Shown: piece after piece, positions 43,887-56,057 of the stretch
Numbering within the stretch: position 1 is the stretch's first letter
How the letters are laid out: each line of letters opens with the position of its first letter
DNA from: Euclidia mi
Taxonomy: Eukaryota > Arthropoda > Insecta > Lepidoptera > Erebidae
NCBI GenBank assembly: GCA_944739405.2
Contig: OX123182.2
Location: 99,502,051-99,566,050, forward strand
DNA: 64,000 nt
Direction: 5' to 3'
Notes under the pieces: generated by a model
The model's database searches: none
Seen by the model: only the letters and a program-made list of their open reading frames with translations
Told to the model about the DNA's origin: nothing
Translations under genes and position numbers: made by a program

Positions 43887-44520
43887 ATCGGGTATAATTT
43901 TACACACTACCACACTCACACCCGTATGAAAGTAAGGCAAGGTCACCTTAAGGAGGCATAACGTTTTTTCCTGGCAGTTACCGCAAGGAACTTATTAGAT
44001 GCCATAATAATATTTTTGAATTAAGAACCGTCCATGTAGAGAGAAAGCAATGGAATCTTAAGAAATTTATAGGAAAATATTGAAAAATAAGTTCAATGTC
44101 CACACCTATCTTCCTTCAAACTTACCCAATTTAAATGAGCATACAATCAAATGAAAGAGCTCTTTTCAGCGCGTGTTTTAGGCCTATAACGAAACGCCTA
44201 CCTCAATGAGAACCAGATATATAGAAGCAGAAAGTCATTGACTACGGCTACGAAAACGTAAAAAATGTATGGGAGAAAACTGTTTTTGCATATAACTTGA
44301 TGAATGTGCAAGTTAGGTAATTTCCAATGCTTGATGACAAATTTATGCAGCGAGAGCTTTCATTTAGAAAAAAAATCATGCGAATCGGTCGGGTAGAACG
44401 GGCTGGCCGACTCGTATTATAAAACACAAATTCTTTTAATATATAGATTTTTGCAAAAAAGTCTATAAAAATGACAACCATTACAATGCAGCATTAAAAA
44501 GAATATTCATACTTTACAAT
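43887..44520. other. Right flank of the Gypsy insertion, nothing recognised
   Basis: AT-rich, no repeat match or gene. Confidence 0.35.
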
Positions 44521-44559
44521 AGTGGGGCATAATCTAATTGGTGGAATTATTGTAACGTC

Positions 44560-45995
44560 ATTTCAAGTAGTGAATTATGGAGCTGTCGTTGCGGGACATA
44601 CGTGTTTCCCGCAAGTGCTGGACGGAACAAATTTTCCTGGGACATACGTATGTCCCGCCGGCGTTCCAGAGGTTAAGTGCAGCCACGGATTAGCCGCAGC
44701 AGGCGTAGGACTATTGCTACTTGTATGGAAACTAATAACTCTGGGCTGTTGTGATGTGTGTTCAATGGATAAGGGGATATGGAAACTATGGATGAAAAAC
44801 GGCGTTTGCCCTAAGTACTCTTAAAGTACGTCGAAAAGGGGCAGTCGGTGAGTCGTCAACTCACTATTATTATTATTATTCCGTTTATTAAACATTTTTC
44901 TCATTGTCACATTTTATATACTTAATAAATATAACAATAAAAAATTAATTTTAATATATAAAATGGGACCACGGAGACCCACCGGCATCGGGCACAGGTA
45001 CCAAGCTACCGGTGGTTAGGGCTCCAAAGAAAGAAAACTCCGTACGATGCGTGTCATGTCCAGCAATACTGCCTTCTGTATAGCCTTCTTATTATTATTA
45101 TGTTTCTCTTTACTCACGGCTATTCTTCTTACTTTGGTGTCAGAAGAATAACCGGTCCTTTGGGAGGCTTACACGGAGATATGGATCCAACATGCAGAGG
45201 CCCGTAGAGAGTTTTAATCTAAAATGGGATGGGACACATGCCGCGGAGCCTCCACAACTGCACTACTGAGCACAGCTATGGACTAGCCGTAGCAAATGTA
45301 GGACTATTGCAATGATGTGGAGTCGCCAGTTAGTTTATGGGGATGGGTGTTAAATGGACTGGTAATAATGATACTATGGATAACAAACGGCACCTGCCAG
45401 CGATACTCCTATAGATAGCATCCGCCCACGTGGCAGGTGGTGACTCGCCAACTCAATAGATGGGCCATCTCTAAACAATCGCCCAAAGCGAACAAACTCT
45501 GCCATAAAGGCAGCCAGAGGGCAACACCGGTGCGAGTGGCTAGGGGTGTTGAGCGGTGCGGCACCGGTTTCGCCATCGCGGGCCTCGTGACAACGGAGGC
45601 CCGGAGCGGGTTTTCCCGTAGTTACGCCCTTGAGAATGACACTTCCACCCCCGAGCTAATAGCTCTAGCGGCTTCCCTCTGGCCGGCCGACCAAGGCAAG
45701 CCAGAGTTGAGAGTCCTGCGGGCACTCTTGGAAATCCACTCCGGCCAGCCAATAAAGGCAAGCCGGAGACGAGGCCCTGACCGACTCTCTGAAGCATTCG
45801 GGACCGCCGTGTCGCCACACACATTCAGCTCGCCACAAAGCTGTCCTGCGGTTGTAAGCTTTCTTTTCATGTTGTAATAATTTTTTTGTTTATATTACAC
45901 GATAAAGTTGATGTTTGAAAGCTGTTACTCTGCCCTCTGAGATTGCGTTAGTCTAATGATGAGATAACGGCTGCCCTAGAGAGGTTTATTATTAT
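44560..45995 (+). repeat. Repeat Y cluster, two related units
   Basis: 44680-44880 and 45265-45450 share TTAGCCGCAGCAGGCGTAGG-like, ATGGATAAC/AAGG and GTGAGTCGTCAACTC or GTGACTCGCCAACTC blocks. 45150-45275 matches 33405-33555. An 18-bp palindrome GGGACATACGTATGTCCC lies at 44638-44655. The cluster ends with TTATTATTATTATT at about 45988. A retroelement is likely; the family is unknown. Confidence 0.45.
45437..45877 (+). CDS. Open frame of 146 codons in the repeat cluster, unknown
   Basis: The plus-strand frame (MVTRQLNRWAISKQSPKANK to a stop at 45877) is GC-richer than its surroundings. It has no recognisable domain. It follows directly on repeat Y sequence, so it may be the start of a retroelement ORF. 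Overlapping minus-strand frames of similar length show that the GC content alone could produce it. Confidence 0.25.
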   Translation: MVTRQLNRWAISKQSPKANKLCHKGSQRATPVRVARGVERCGTGFAIAGLVTTEARSGFSRSYALENDTSTPELIALAASLWPADQGKPELRVLRALLEIHSGQPIKASRRRGPDRLSEAFGTAVSPHTFSSPQSCPAVVSFLFML

Positions 45996-46142
45996 TATTG
46001 AAAATGGCCGTAAGCTTTGATGGCTTAGTAAGCGCCTGAAGATCAGCCTTGCTTATACCAAATACGTTAGTCTTAACTGCTTCATTTAAATATGTCGATA
46101 TACAGCGGAGTTGTTTGTGATTAAAGGGTAGGAACATGATAG

Positions 46143-46600
46143 TACGAGATATCGCGACGAATTAGTGCACTCATCGAGTTTTTGCTTAAAATTAAGAGAA
46201 TACATATCTACTAGGTTGCCTTTTAAAATTTAGCCGCAAGTATTTTTAATTAAATTATTGTTAATTGATTTTTGTAAGATACTTTCGTTCACTCGTTTTA
46301 TAAGTAAAATATCGTCTACATCACGGCAATATATATATAAAGATTCTGAAAAATCACGGTTGCCATTGTTCACCTGGCCGCACCTCCTCGCAGCCAGGTG
46401 TAACCAGGTATGATTTCGATACATTTATACGTTCATAATGTTTATTGATGATTTATATATCAAATTAAAGCTATTTTTTTCTTGTTTATTATTATATATG
46501 GGTGCCTAATTAAATCCGGCCGCAAATAAGGGTTGCCGGCTGTTGAAGATTGTAAATATTTAGAGTGAAAAAGAGTTATACCCCTAACATCATTTGTCAG
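46143..46600. repeat. Repeat Z, uninterrupted copy (inverted relative to 54085-60420)
   Basis: The reverse complement of 46460-46600 matches 54085-54228, and that of 46143-46455 matches 60084-60420. It contains CACCTGGCCGCACCTCCTCG and the near-mirror CGCAGCCAGGTGTAACCAGG. A minus-strand frame has CRDVDDILLI, reminiscent of a reverse transcriptase box, and it lies beside the Penelope-like gene. A link with that element is only a guess. Confidence 0.65.
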
Positions 46601-46689
46601 ACAGCTCAATATGGAATATACATAGGGACCGCATAAAAACGGCAGGTATACCCTATATATTAACTTTGAATTATGAATTCTTTCTAGTG

Positions 46690-46810
46690 TTAGAGTCTTC
46701 ATCATCAGCCTCCAACAGTCCACTGCTGGACCAGGCCTCTCCCTTGAAAGGAGGAATTGGCCTACTATACCAAGCTGGCCAAACGGGCTGGTATAAGGTT
46801 CATATCAAGT
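46690..46810 (-). mobile_element. RTE-like LINE 3' tail
   Basis: The minus strand contains GGCCTGGTCCAGCAGTGGAC, a short spacer and GGCTGATGATGA, the RTE-like terminus. No coding part remains. Confidence 0.5.
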
Positions 46811-46929
46811 TTTCCTTCTCTTACAATGCAGCTGTTGTCTGCATAATATGCTCCCTCTGTCGGCTCTTACGACACCCATGGAATGATATGGGGTGGTGAC
46901 ATTCCGTATTCTTAGTCCGTCACCACACG

Positions 46930-47057
46930 GAATCGTATCGGTCGGTATGCGTTGTTTTCCTGTGTACAGAGTGGCTAAGCGAACCGTCAGATCGTACACT
47001 AACCATCACGTTAGATTCTGTCCCTTTCTATTTCGTACGTGAAGCACATTTTAGCGT
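46930..47057 (-). repeat. Inverted fragment of the Penelope-like gene
   Basis: This is the reverse complement of 47892-48033 with a small internal deletion. It abuts the direct copy of the gene at 47058. Confidence 0.85.
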
Positions 47058-48845
47058 GTCGCTTTACGTGAACTTCGCGAGGACGACAGCCTGCTCATCC
47101 TAAAGGCTGACAAAGGAAACGCGACGGTCATCATGGACGTTACGGAGTATGATGAAAAAATGCGTCATTTGTTAAGTGACACTAATACTTATAAAAAAGT
47201 AAAGTATAACCCGACCGCTAGGTTGAATCGAAGTACCCGGAAAATGATCAAGGAGTGCCAACACGCAATAGGTGAAGATACGGTGACATATTTATTAAGT
47301 CACAGAAATGTTACACCCCCGAAGCTATATGGATTGCCAAAAATTCACAAGTCCAATGTTCCGTTACGGCCCATAGTTAGTCAAGTGGATTCTCCAACTT
47401 ACGAACTGGCTAAACACGTTGCGAAAGTCTTGCAACCTTTAGTAGGTGGAACAGCATCGTACCTGAAAGACTCCCGGCATTTCATAGAGGTCTTACGAGA
47501 GAGTAACGTAAGTGATAAAGATGTGATGGTCAGTTTTGACGTAGAATCACTCTTTACAAACGTGCCGATAGCAGATTGCATGGAAGTTATTCGACGTAGG
47601 ATCGGTGAAGATCGTGTTGCTATAGTATATGCTGACCTTGTACATCATTGCCTGACCGCGAATTACTTCATATACAGAGGTGAATACTACCTACAAATCG
47701 ATGGCGTAGCAATGGGCAGTCCGGTAGCTCCAGTGGTAGCCAACCTATGGATGGAACATTTTGAAAATCAAGCCATTGCTACTGCCCCATCTAGTGTGAA
47801 GATTTGGAAACGGTACGTGGACGACATTTTATGTATATTGGAAGGCGATGAAGAGGTAGTACAACAGTATTTGGCGCATTTAAATAGTATCCACGCTAAA
47901 ATGTGCTTCACGTACGAAAGAGAAAGGGACAGAAGAATGGCATTTCTTGACGTGATGGTTAGTGTACGATCTGACGGTTCGCTTAGCCACTCTGTACACA
48001 GGAAAACAACGCATACCGACCGCTATCTACATGCTGACTCACATCACCACCCACGTAAACTGAACTCAGTTATAACGCCACTTACAAACCGAGCATACAG
48101 CTTGTGCGACGAAGACCACTTAAATGAAGAACTTGCACACATAAGTGACGTTCTACGAAAGAACGGGTACAGCGGACGTGTCAGACCACCTAGACACTCT
48201 CAAAAACACCTCGACTACAAGGTAGAACGACAACCAGCGTACTTACCGTACGTCAAAGGAGTGACAGATAAGGTCTCTAATATCCTTGAGAAGGTATATG
48301 TTAAAACTATCTTCACTCCTTTGAAGAAACTGTCACAGTACATAAGAACGCCAAAGGACAGTTTCCCCTTGGAAAAGCCGGGTGTATACAAAATTGACTG
48401 CAGCTGTGGGAGTTCTTATATAGGACAAACGAAACGCACCATTTCCAGCCGCAAGGAACACATCAGGGCAGTCAAAAACAATGAATCACAAAAGTCGGCA
48501 ATAGCTCAACGTCTCCTAGACTCGGATACGAACCATTGGATTGAGTTACATAACCCTCAGGTGCTTTCGACAGAACGCCAGTATATACCTAGAATGGTTA
48601 AAGAAGCTATTGAAATTAAAAAGTATAAAACCTTTAGTAGAGAAGATGAGTTTCAACTGTCGAATACTTGGCATTCAGTGGTACGTCTATGCAAAACCCA
48701 TAAACCGGAAAAACTTAAATCACGAGCTGACGTAGTGAGTACAGTGTGTCGCGATCGACTACAGTGCGAGAGTGAAAACGGTGATAGTGGTTGTGCGCGC
48801 ATTAAAGGAGTAAGGAAGCGGGTAGACCGGTTCACTTGTTTATAA
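47055..48845 (+). CDS. Penelope-like element RT with GIY-YIG endonuclease
   Basis: The frame is open from 47055 (a stop precedes at 47052), with LRELREDDSLLILKADKGNA ahead of the first Met at 47133, so translation of the real protein began further upstream. Motifs: PPKLYGLPKIHK, SFDVESLFTNVP, GVAMGSPVAPVVANLWME and the catalytic KRYVDDILCI. The C-terminal GIY-YIG nuclease begins GVYKIDCSCGSSYIGQTKRT and includes the zinc-binding CSC and a later Glu-rich helix. This pairing is specific to Penelope-like elements. The open frame is about 597 codons, missing roughly the first 150-200 residues. No internal stop is seen. Confidence 0.9.
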   Translation, partial: RVALRELREDDSLLILKADKGNATVIMDVTEYDEKMRHLLSDTNTYKKVKYNPTARLNRSTRKMIKECQHAIGEDTVTYLLSHRNVTPPKLYGLPKIHKSNVPLRPIVSQVDSPTYELAKHVAKVLQPLVGGTASYLKDSRHFIEVLRESNVSDKDVMVSFDVESLFTNVPIADCMEVIRRRIGEDRVAIVYADLVHHCLTANYFIYRGEYYLQIDGVAMGSPVAPVVANLWMEHFENQAIATAPSSVKIWKRYVDDILCILEGDEEVVQQYLAHLNSIHAKMCFTYERERDRRMAFLDVMVSVRSDGSLSHSVHRKTTHTDRYLHADSHHHPRKLNSVITPLTNRAYSLCDEDHLNEELAHISDVLRKNGYSGRVRPPRHSQKHLDYKVERQPAYLPYVKGVTDKVSNILEKVYVKTIFTPLKKLSQYIRTPKDSFPLEKPGVYKIDCSCGSSYIGQTKRTISSRKEHIRAVKNNESQKSAIAQRLLDSDTNHWIELHNPQVLSTERQYIPRMVKEAIEIKKYKTFSREDEFQLSNTWHSVVRLCKTHKPEKLKSRADVVSTVCRDRLQCESENGDSGCARIKGVRKRVDRFTCL

Positions 48846-50096
48846 CTTTCATCCACCCGCAATACTTCAGTACATCCGTGAACATGGCGCTTGCAACAGT
48901 GCCGAAATATCGGTTACTCAAAACAAAGGTACGTGGTATATATCCCGTAGGAACAGTACAAAGTAATTTGATAAGTTTATTTCTAGAGAAATATGATGTT
49001 ATAGTTTTGTGTTTAACTGAAAACTGGTTAAAGAACTATGAGATTATTGTCATTAATCAATATTACACAATGAAGAGCGCGTATATAAGAAAGCAGGCTA
49101 TTAGAGGCGGTTCTCTCATAATGACTTCAAATTTATTAAAATGCAAAGAACGTAAAGATATTGTAAACTTATCTATTGAGCGCACTATTGAGTTGTCTTG
49201 TGTGGAACTAGATTTATATATTGTAATTTGTGTATATCGACCCCCTTCTGGTGATTATAATCTATTTGAGACTGTTATGGAAGATGTTATTAATAAAATT
49301 AAATGTAGCAGTAAGAATATTATAGTTTGTGGTGATTTTAATATTAATATTTTAGAGAACTCTCCACAGTGTACTAGATTTCTGATTTTTTTTAAGTCAT
49401 TTAAGTAAAGTTACTTATTCTGTGAACCTACTAGAGTCTCTGCAACATCTTCTACTTGTTTGGATAGTATATTTAGTCCTTGTGTTGCTAAAAACTCAGT
49501 AGTTATTAGTTCTCTTCCTTCTGATCACCGTGGACAGATAGCTAGTTTTTCATGTTCAGCATATAATAAATCACATACAGTAGAATGTAGGCCTCCAACT
49601 ACCAATCGTCTTATACGTTTCAAAACCAATATTATTGCTAAACTCAATACCTCAATATTGAACTCACAAAACCCGAATACAATTTATAACTCACTTTTTG
49701 GACTAGTAAATAATGAGTTTCAAAATACTTTCAAGAGTAAAACTGTCACACTAAAAGGTACTATGGGATCTATTAAACCAGTGAGCCACTATAGGTATAT
49801 ACAAAAGTAGGGCCAAGTTGTTTGAATTATATGGTATGAAACAACATAGATTTGACACACCTTTTCGAGAGTATGTAAAAAAGTACTAGAAATTTTTAAA
49901 ACAAGTTTGTATTATGGCAAAATCAAAATTTATTTGTGGTAAAATTAAGCAATCGACAAATATAATTAAAGAAACGTGGAGAATTATAAATTATGAAACC
50001 GGTAGAGCACGACAACGACCAACCAATTTGAAATCAAAGATAGCAATTTATTAGTCACAGACAAATCTCAAGTTGCGCATATGTTCAATAGTTTCT

Positions 50097-50097
<1 letters not shown>

Positions 50098-50134
<37 letters not shown>
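50098..50134. repeat. AAT microsatellite
   Basis: About twelve AAT units, at the left edge of the segment that interrupts the LINE. It may be the tail of a small inserted element. Confidence 0.9.
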
Positions 50135-50135
<1 letters not shown>

Positions 50136-50271
50136 GTATTTATTTGCATAAAACATGGTATAAAAAGATGTTACAAATATTCTGTTTGTTACACATGTTT
50201 TGCTTAACATAGCATGCAATTTGTAGACTTTGCAAGCATACCAATAACAACTACTAGTTCCTTACAATCAT

Positions 50272-50327
50272 CGTCTTTACACGCTGGAAATTTGTGCTAA
50301 GCAACAAATTTCCAGCGTGTAAAGACG
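50272..50327. repeat. Perfect 24-bp hairpin
   Basis: Arms 50272-50295 and 50304-50327 with an 8-base loop GCTAAGCA, near the right edge of the segment interrupting the LINE. Confidence 0.9.
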
Positions 50328-52192
50328 TGAGAGTGTACCTGAATGCAAGAGCGTGTTCAGATTCGAGCACGTCACCCCGCAAGATACATTGATCGCATTT
50401 ATTCAATTAAAATTAAAAATATCGGCGACTTTTTGGGCATTTCAATTAAAGTTTTAAGTATTATAGTTGAGACTGTTGCGCCTTACCTCTCTATAATTTT
50501 TAACCAATGTTTTGACCTACGTGTATTTACGGATTTGATGAAGCTAAGTAAAATCATGCCTGTATTCAAATCTGGCAGTAAAAATGACATAAATAATTTT
50601 AGGCTCATCTCTATCTTGCCGGCATTTAGTAAAATATTTGAAAAGATTTTATTAAGCAGCTACTAAGACACTTTAATTTAAATAGTCTGCTTCACAAAGA
50701 TCAATACGGATTTACTAAAGGTAGATCCACTACTGATGCGGGTGTTGCTCTCATAAAACACGTCTATAATGCTTGGGAGTCATCTAAAAATGCTATCGGA
50801 GTATTTTGTGACCTATCAAAAGCATTAGATTGCATTCATCACGACACACTACTGCGTAAGCTCCGCCACTACGGCGTAGAGGAAACCGCACTTAGTGTTG
50901 TCGAGTCGTACCTGCGGCAGAGATTTCAATGTGTCGATGTAAATGGGACTACATCCTCTAAATTACCTATACAGTTAGGCGTTCCACAAGGTTCAATTCT
51001 AGGTCCTTTTCTATTCCTTGTATATATAAATGACTTACCTTTCTATTTAAAAAACACCTGTGATGTCATAATTTTTGCAGATGATACGTCACTTATTTTT
51101 AAAGTAGACAGGAATAGGAATGAATTTCATGATGTAAATAATGCACTTATACAAGTTAGGCAATGGTTTACAGCAAACAACCTATTACTTAATTCTCAAA
51201 AAATCTAAATGAGTTAAATTTGCCTTACCTAACGTTAGACAACTGGGACCTAATATTATGCTAGATTGGGAGGAACTTGAGACAGTTGACTCTACAGTGT
51301 TTCTAGGCATTACATTAGATAATAAGTTACAATGGGGTGCACATATAGCATGTCTTGCAGGTAAGCTCAGCTCTGCAGCGTATGCTGTCAGAAAAGTTAG
51401 ACAACTTACTGATGTCGACACAGCTCGTCTAGCTTATTTTAACTATTTTCATAGTGTCATGTCCTACGGCATTTTGTTATGGGGGAAAGCTGCGGTTATT
51501 CAGAATATCTTTGTTCTACAGAAACGAGCGGTACGAGCAATATACATGTTAGGTGCTAAAGATATTCTTAGGGAACGCTTTAAGTCTATAGGAATTCTAA
51601 CAGTAGCCTCGCAGTTCTTATTTGCTAATATATTGTATATTGGGCAAAATATAGGTTTATTTACTACAAAAAGTGACATACATAATATAAATACTAGGAA
51701 CAGGCATAAATTATATGCCCCTTATCATCGTTTACATAAAGTTAACAATTATTTTGTAGGGCTAGGTATTCGTATTTACAATAAAATACCAATTAGTCTT
51801 TTAGAATTACCATTTAATACGTTTAAAAGTAAAATAAAGGACTGCCTTAATAGGAAAGGTTATCATACTGTTAATGATTATTTCAGTGATAAGGATAGAT
51901 GGTCACTTACACTAGACAACTCATGATCTACTACTTATTTAGAATTTATATAGATACTTAGCATTTTTCAGGTTATCATTTCTAGTTCTTTTAAATTATT
52001 ATTCATTTATTATAATTAGGTCATTCCACTTACTACATTTAAATTTGCATTGTTGTTCCACTAATTTTATTAAAATTTACTGTACTGTAAGATGACGATA
52101 ACTCGTTATCATGGTCTGTGAACAAACGTTTTTGTAAGTTTGTGTATTCATATACCGTCACTTCTGTAACATACATTTTCACCATAGTTCTG

Positions 52193-52225
52193 AACATGGT
52201 CACGAGTACAACTCGTGACCATGTT
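52193..52225. repeat. 15-bp hairpin with 3-base loop
   Basis: Arms 52193-52207 and 52211-52225, loop ACA, in the LINE 3' region. Confidence 0.85.
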
Positions 52226-52599
52226 AAGTGACATTATAAGTCGTAAGTGGATGCTCCTGTTACACAATATTCGCATTTGAAGGCTAATTAAAACACATAA
52301 TTTAGTAACTGCATTAATTGCTTAAGTATTATGTCTGTAACTAATTACTATTTACAAGTAATTTAGTACAATGTGTAACAGTTGCAGCTCCATACAAAAA
52401 TAAAAATATGTACCATAATATTATCGATTTAAAAGAGTGGCCTTGAGTTTTATTGCCCGTTCTTTCTCGTGGCTCCACCTATTGCTTTGCGAACGAGGCA
52501 GTAAATGTAAATGTAGAAGTAATAAGTAATTTAATTTTAAAAATGACATTCATAAGCGTCACCTTGTGACCTAGATGAATAAATGATTTTGACATTTGT

Positions 52600-54080
52600 C
52601 TTTGACTTTGCGCATGCGTCAAATGCTAAAAAGTTACAAATCGTAAAAAGTTACCTTATTTTTCTTTAACTTTTAAATATATCTGTGTTTTAAAAATGAA
52701 GACCTATCTTTTGGAGTATTTATTAAGTCGCCTCTATCACTCGCCGGTGGTTGACTAGTTGACTAGGATTTGACGCATGAGCAATGGCTTAAAAGCGTCG
52801 CAGAGCTGTCAATCGTTTTCCTCGTCTGACAAATGATGTTACGCGTAGGGGGAAGTCCCCTAGTGGCGGACACCTAAGGTTTTTAGGAAATAAAATTATT
52901 TGAAATGTAACTATAATTATGAATTTGTTGACTCAACAAATTATGTAATATATCTATATCTATAACTTCGATTAAGTTTCATAAAAAAAATGTTATTGTA
53001 AAAACTGACACCTAGTACCGGACACACAATTAGTTTACAGTCGAGCGCCGAACATACACAAAACATCGCCCATGGATCGCATATACATATATGTATGTAT
53101 ACCCTTCCACATTCAAAAACTTCTGCACAAGCTTGAAGTGCGCACCCTTGGCATCTGGAGCACTGTAACCAGTCTTCATCATGAATCGTCGTGAGACGTG
53201 TTTTTCTGTGTTGAATATTTGAGATAGTGTTATCTTTTTGTTAGCATACCTCCACTTTTCCCTGAAGCTTTCATAAGTTTGGTTTGTCTATACTTTTCAT
53301 TTATTGCTCTTCTTGCACTTGATGCTCATTTCTTTCCTTTTTCCCTGAGATTACATGATTTTTGTCTCTTCAGCTACAATTCTACACGACGCTGACGATG
53401 CCGATGTTAAAATTTCACTTATTTCACTTCTATTTGTCAAGTTGCTAATCTTTTCATCGTGAAAGCAGGTAATTTTAACAATTTTAGAATATTCTGACCA
53501 ACTGCTGAACAAAAACTAGTCGACGTCTTCATACTGCTGGTTCCAGGTTCGTTGTTAAGACTTTGATCACTAGACAGGTTTTCATGGCAGAATGTGTGTT
53601 ATATGTGTTCATTATTTAATACCTTAAAAGAACATACCATTTCTAGAACTCTATGTATTAATACATAAAAGGCAAAACTATTCGTAAACAGTCTGGTGCT
53701 ACGGGACACCTTAGTGTCCGTTACTAGGGCCCCTAAAACCTTCAAAATTATGCGTTTTATACAAAATCTATAAAGAATATTGGGAAAATCTACCAAATTT
53801 TAGGTATGCCGATGGCACATTATATTTAGTGACATATTAAAATAATTTGTAAATATATAACCTTATATAGAATAATTGCATAAGAGTAAAATGACGCAAT
53901 GCTTTGCCGCCATTAACAGCAAAATGCTGCTACCACTGTGCCCAGTCACAGCACTGGAAAACCACGTTGCGTGATTCTGTATTGATATGTTATCCCTTAT
54001 ATTTTTAAATCGATGCTCACGATTTAAAAATATGTGAAAGATTACTTGTCAAGATAGTGTAGGTATCCGGCGCTAAGCGC
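52600..54080. other. No gene recognised
   Basis: Contains a 14-bp hairpin (53999-54012 and 54020-54033) and a GC-rich folded motif at 54062-54098 (TCCGGCG...CGCCGGA enclosing GGCGCTAAGCGCC). Nothing coding is supported. Confidence 0.4.
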
Positions 54081-54084
54081 CGTC

Positions 54085-54228
54085 AGGCGTTACGCCGGAA
54101 TTCCCCCTATAACTCTCCTTCACTCTACTTTAAATATTTACAATCTTCAACAGCCGGCAACCCTTATTTGCGGCTGGATATAATTAGGCAAACATATATA
54201 ATAATAAACAGGAAAACCTTAGCTTTAA
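54085..54228. repeat. Repeat Z, left part of an interrupted copy
   Basis: Reverse complement of 46460-46600. It stops at the TTAA at 54225-54228; the remainder of the repeat is at 56212-56222 and 60084-60420. Confidence 0.75.
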
Positions 54229-55107
54229 CCCCTTGCATGCCCCGCTCCAAAATGCATTTTCTGCGGTAGTGTCCAGCCATTTTAAGGATGTAATGTTTAT
54301 AAGATCCTAGGTTATAAAACTTTAATTTTCTCGCGTTTGGTGTAATTATATGACGTAAATTTTAAACCGTATACAGTTCAGAAGTTACTTTATATGAGAA
54401 ATATATTAAAATAGCCTACCTTTAACCATTTTATGTCGAAAAAAATGTATAAATGCAGGTCACTTTGTTTTTTCTTACACCGTGTAAAACATTTTTGCAC
54501 AATACACATAAATTATTCACGAAATTCACTTTCTCAGTGCACAAATATTGACACGGGTAGATGACGCGATGGTTATATACATTAATTTCACCGATATCAC
54601 TTCACAATAACCATTTATTCATAGCAGCAAAAAATTTGCGCCATTTTGACGATCCGACGGAAAACATTTCTCACGCACAAAACATATTTATACCTATTTA
54701 TAGCAAAAGCAATACGAAATGTCTAATTAACAATGGATCCTAAGACAATTTTGTGAGAAACTTATCTATATTTAGTAAAGTATTAATAAATACTTACATA
54801 TAATAATTTAAAATATCCCGCCCGAAAACTGCATCACAAACATTACTAACACTTTTTTTATGTAAATGTCCTGGCAAAAAAAAACACATAATTCACAAAA
54901 TTGTCAATAATTTGATATATAATACTAATACAATCACTTGGCCTTTGCGTTGAGAATACATTTTTGAAAAATCACAAATTCAAGTTAGTTGATCGCCACA
55001 GCGCAATATGGCGGCACGGAGAAAACTGAGCACCGAAATCAGCAATTTTATTATTTTTCTCGGTTGCAAGCTTAGAAATATGGTAAAAATTGATGGTATT
55101 ATGTTGG

Positions 55108-56057
55108 TTAACCCTAGAGTACTAGTCTTATTTTTTACTGATTAATACTAATTAATGATCGCTCGGAAGGCTACTTCATAAATGATACAAGATTTAAGAA
55201 ATATTATTCAATTTTTTTTTTAATGTAACAAAATAATAGAAAAACACCTCGTTTCTTTAAATTTACTGACACATTTTCCTCAAAATTATAATTTCAGTCT
55301 TAAAATCAACCTTAAATCTAACATTACCCTTGTTTGTACAGTCTTTTGAAAAATAATAATAAAAAATAAAAAGACACATATAGCTTCTAATTTATTATCT
55401 ATATTAAGTTTTGTTAAAGTGTTATATCACATAGAAGTTAAAATACCATTCTAGTTATAAGATATTTGGCTTGAGAGTAAATTAAATTCAGCCTATATTT
55501 TTCTATCACATGTAGATCAGCTTCTAACTCGGTGCTTGTGCTTGCTTGTATTTGAGATGTTCCAGTAGGTATATAGATTATTCGGAGCAATATTTTGGAG
55601 ATCATCTTCAAGCTGGCACGAGGGTAAGAGAGTAGGATCAGCCACACTGTCGTCTGAATCGTAATCGGAATCTTCGTTTTCCAAATAGTTTGTTATCACC
55701 AGATAACAAACCACCAGGACCACCTCGTCGAGATTTATCTATGAAATAAAATGACCAATTGTCAGTAAAATCAAACTTATTGTTACAAATAAATAAAGAG
55801 ATAATTGCAAAAACCTAAAAAACGACATTTGTAAAAAACTTACCGTTAATACTAATGATCGCCTCCCAGGCGAACGTTAGGTCAATAACTCGATACCTGA
55901 GTATTCCCCGCTAAATATATGACCACTCTCCATCGTGTCGTGGGGTGCATTATATTGGCACGAACGCACGCTGCTATAAATAGACGTAATTTGAAAATAT
56001 TCTTAAAAAATCAACCGGTCGCGGCCTCTCAGGCGATGATTAGTATTCTAGGGTTAA
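55108..56057. mobile_element. Second piggyBac-type element nested in the first
   Basis: TTAA at 55108-55111 and 56054-56057, with ends CCCTAGAGTACTAG and, read from the right, CCCTAGAATACTAA. CCCTAG ends are typical of piggyBac. ACTAATGATCGCCT-like motifs occur near both ends. A transposase remnant is on the minus strand. Confidence 0.8.
55517..55723 (-). pseudogene. Possible piggyBac transposase N-terminal acidic segment
   Basis: The minus-strand frame contains EDSDYDSDDSVADPTLLP, the kind of acidic lead found at the N-terminus of piggyBac-family transposases. It stops soon after (about 55517), and no catalytic region follows. The assignment rests on composition and on the surrounding TTAA-flanked element. 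Confidence 0.4.

Larger units (their letters stand above)
48890..51926 (+). pseudogene. LINE endonuclease and reverse transcriptase, broken
   Basis: Apurinic-type endonuclease: LTENWL, CVYRPPSGDYNLFE, CGDFNINIL, then after a frameshift (about 49400) SSLPSDHRGQ. Reverse transcriptase: SKIMPVFKSGSKNDINNFR, DQYGFTKGRSTTDAGV, FCDLSKALDCIHHDTLL, GVPQGSILGPFLFLVYINDL, FADDTSLIF, then a break at about 51205 and the C-terminal part STVFLGITLDNKLQWGAHIA to the stop at 51926. A foreign or rearranged segment (about 50096-50390, with an AAT microsatellite and a hairpin) replaces sequence between the two domains. Confidence 0.8.
48890..52590 (+). mobile_element. CR1/jockey-group LINE, family L1, 5'-truncated
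   Basis: Endonuclease then reverse transcriptase in order, followed by an AT-rich 3' region ending AATAAATGATTTTGACATTT at about 52573-52592. It abuts the Penelope-like gene almost without spacer. The copy at 62299 belongs to the same family. Confidence 0.75.

Noticed and set aside
54062..54098. Cruciform-like GC-rich motif as a recombination site
   Set aside because: It is a small self-complementary motif with no partner site and no nearby recombinase.
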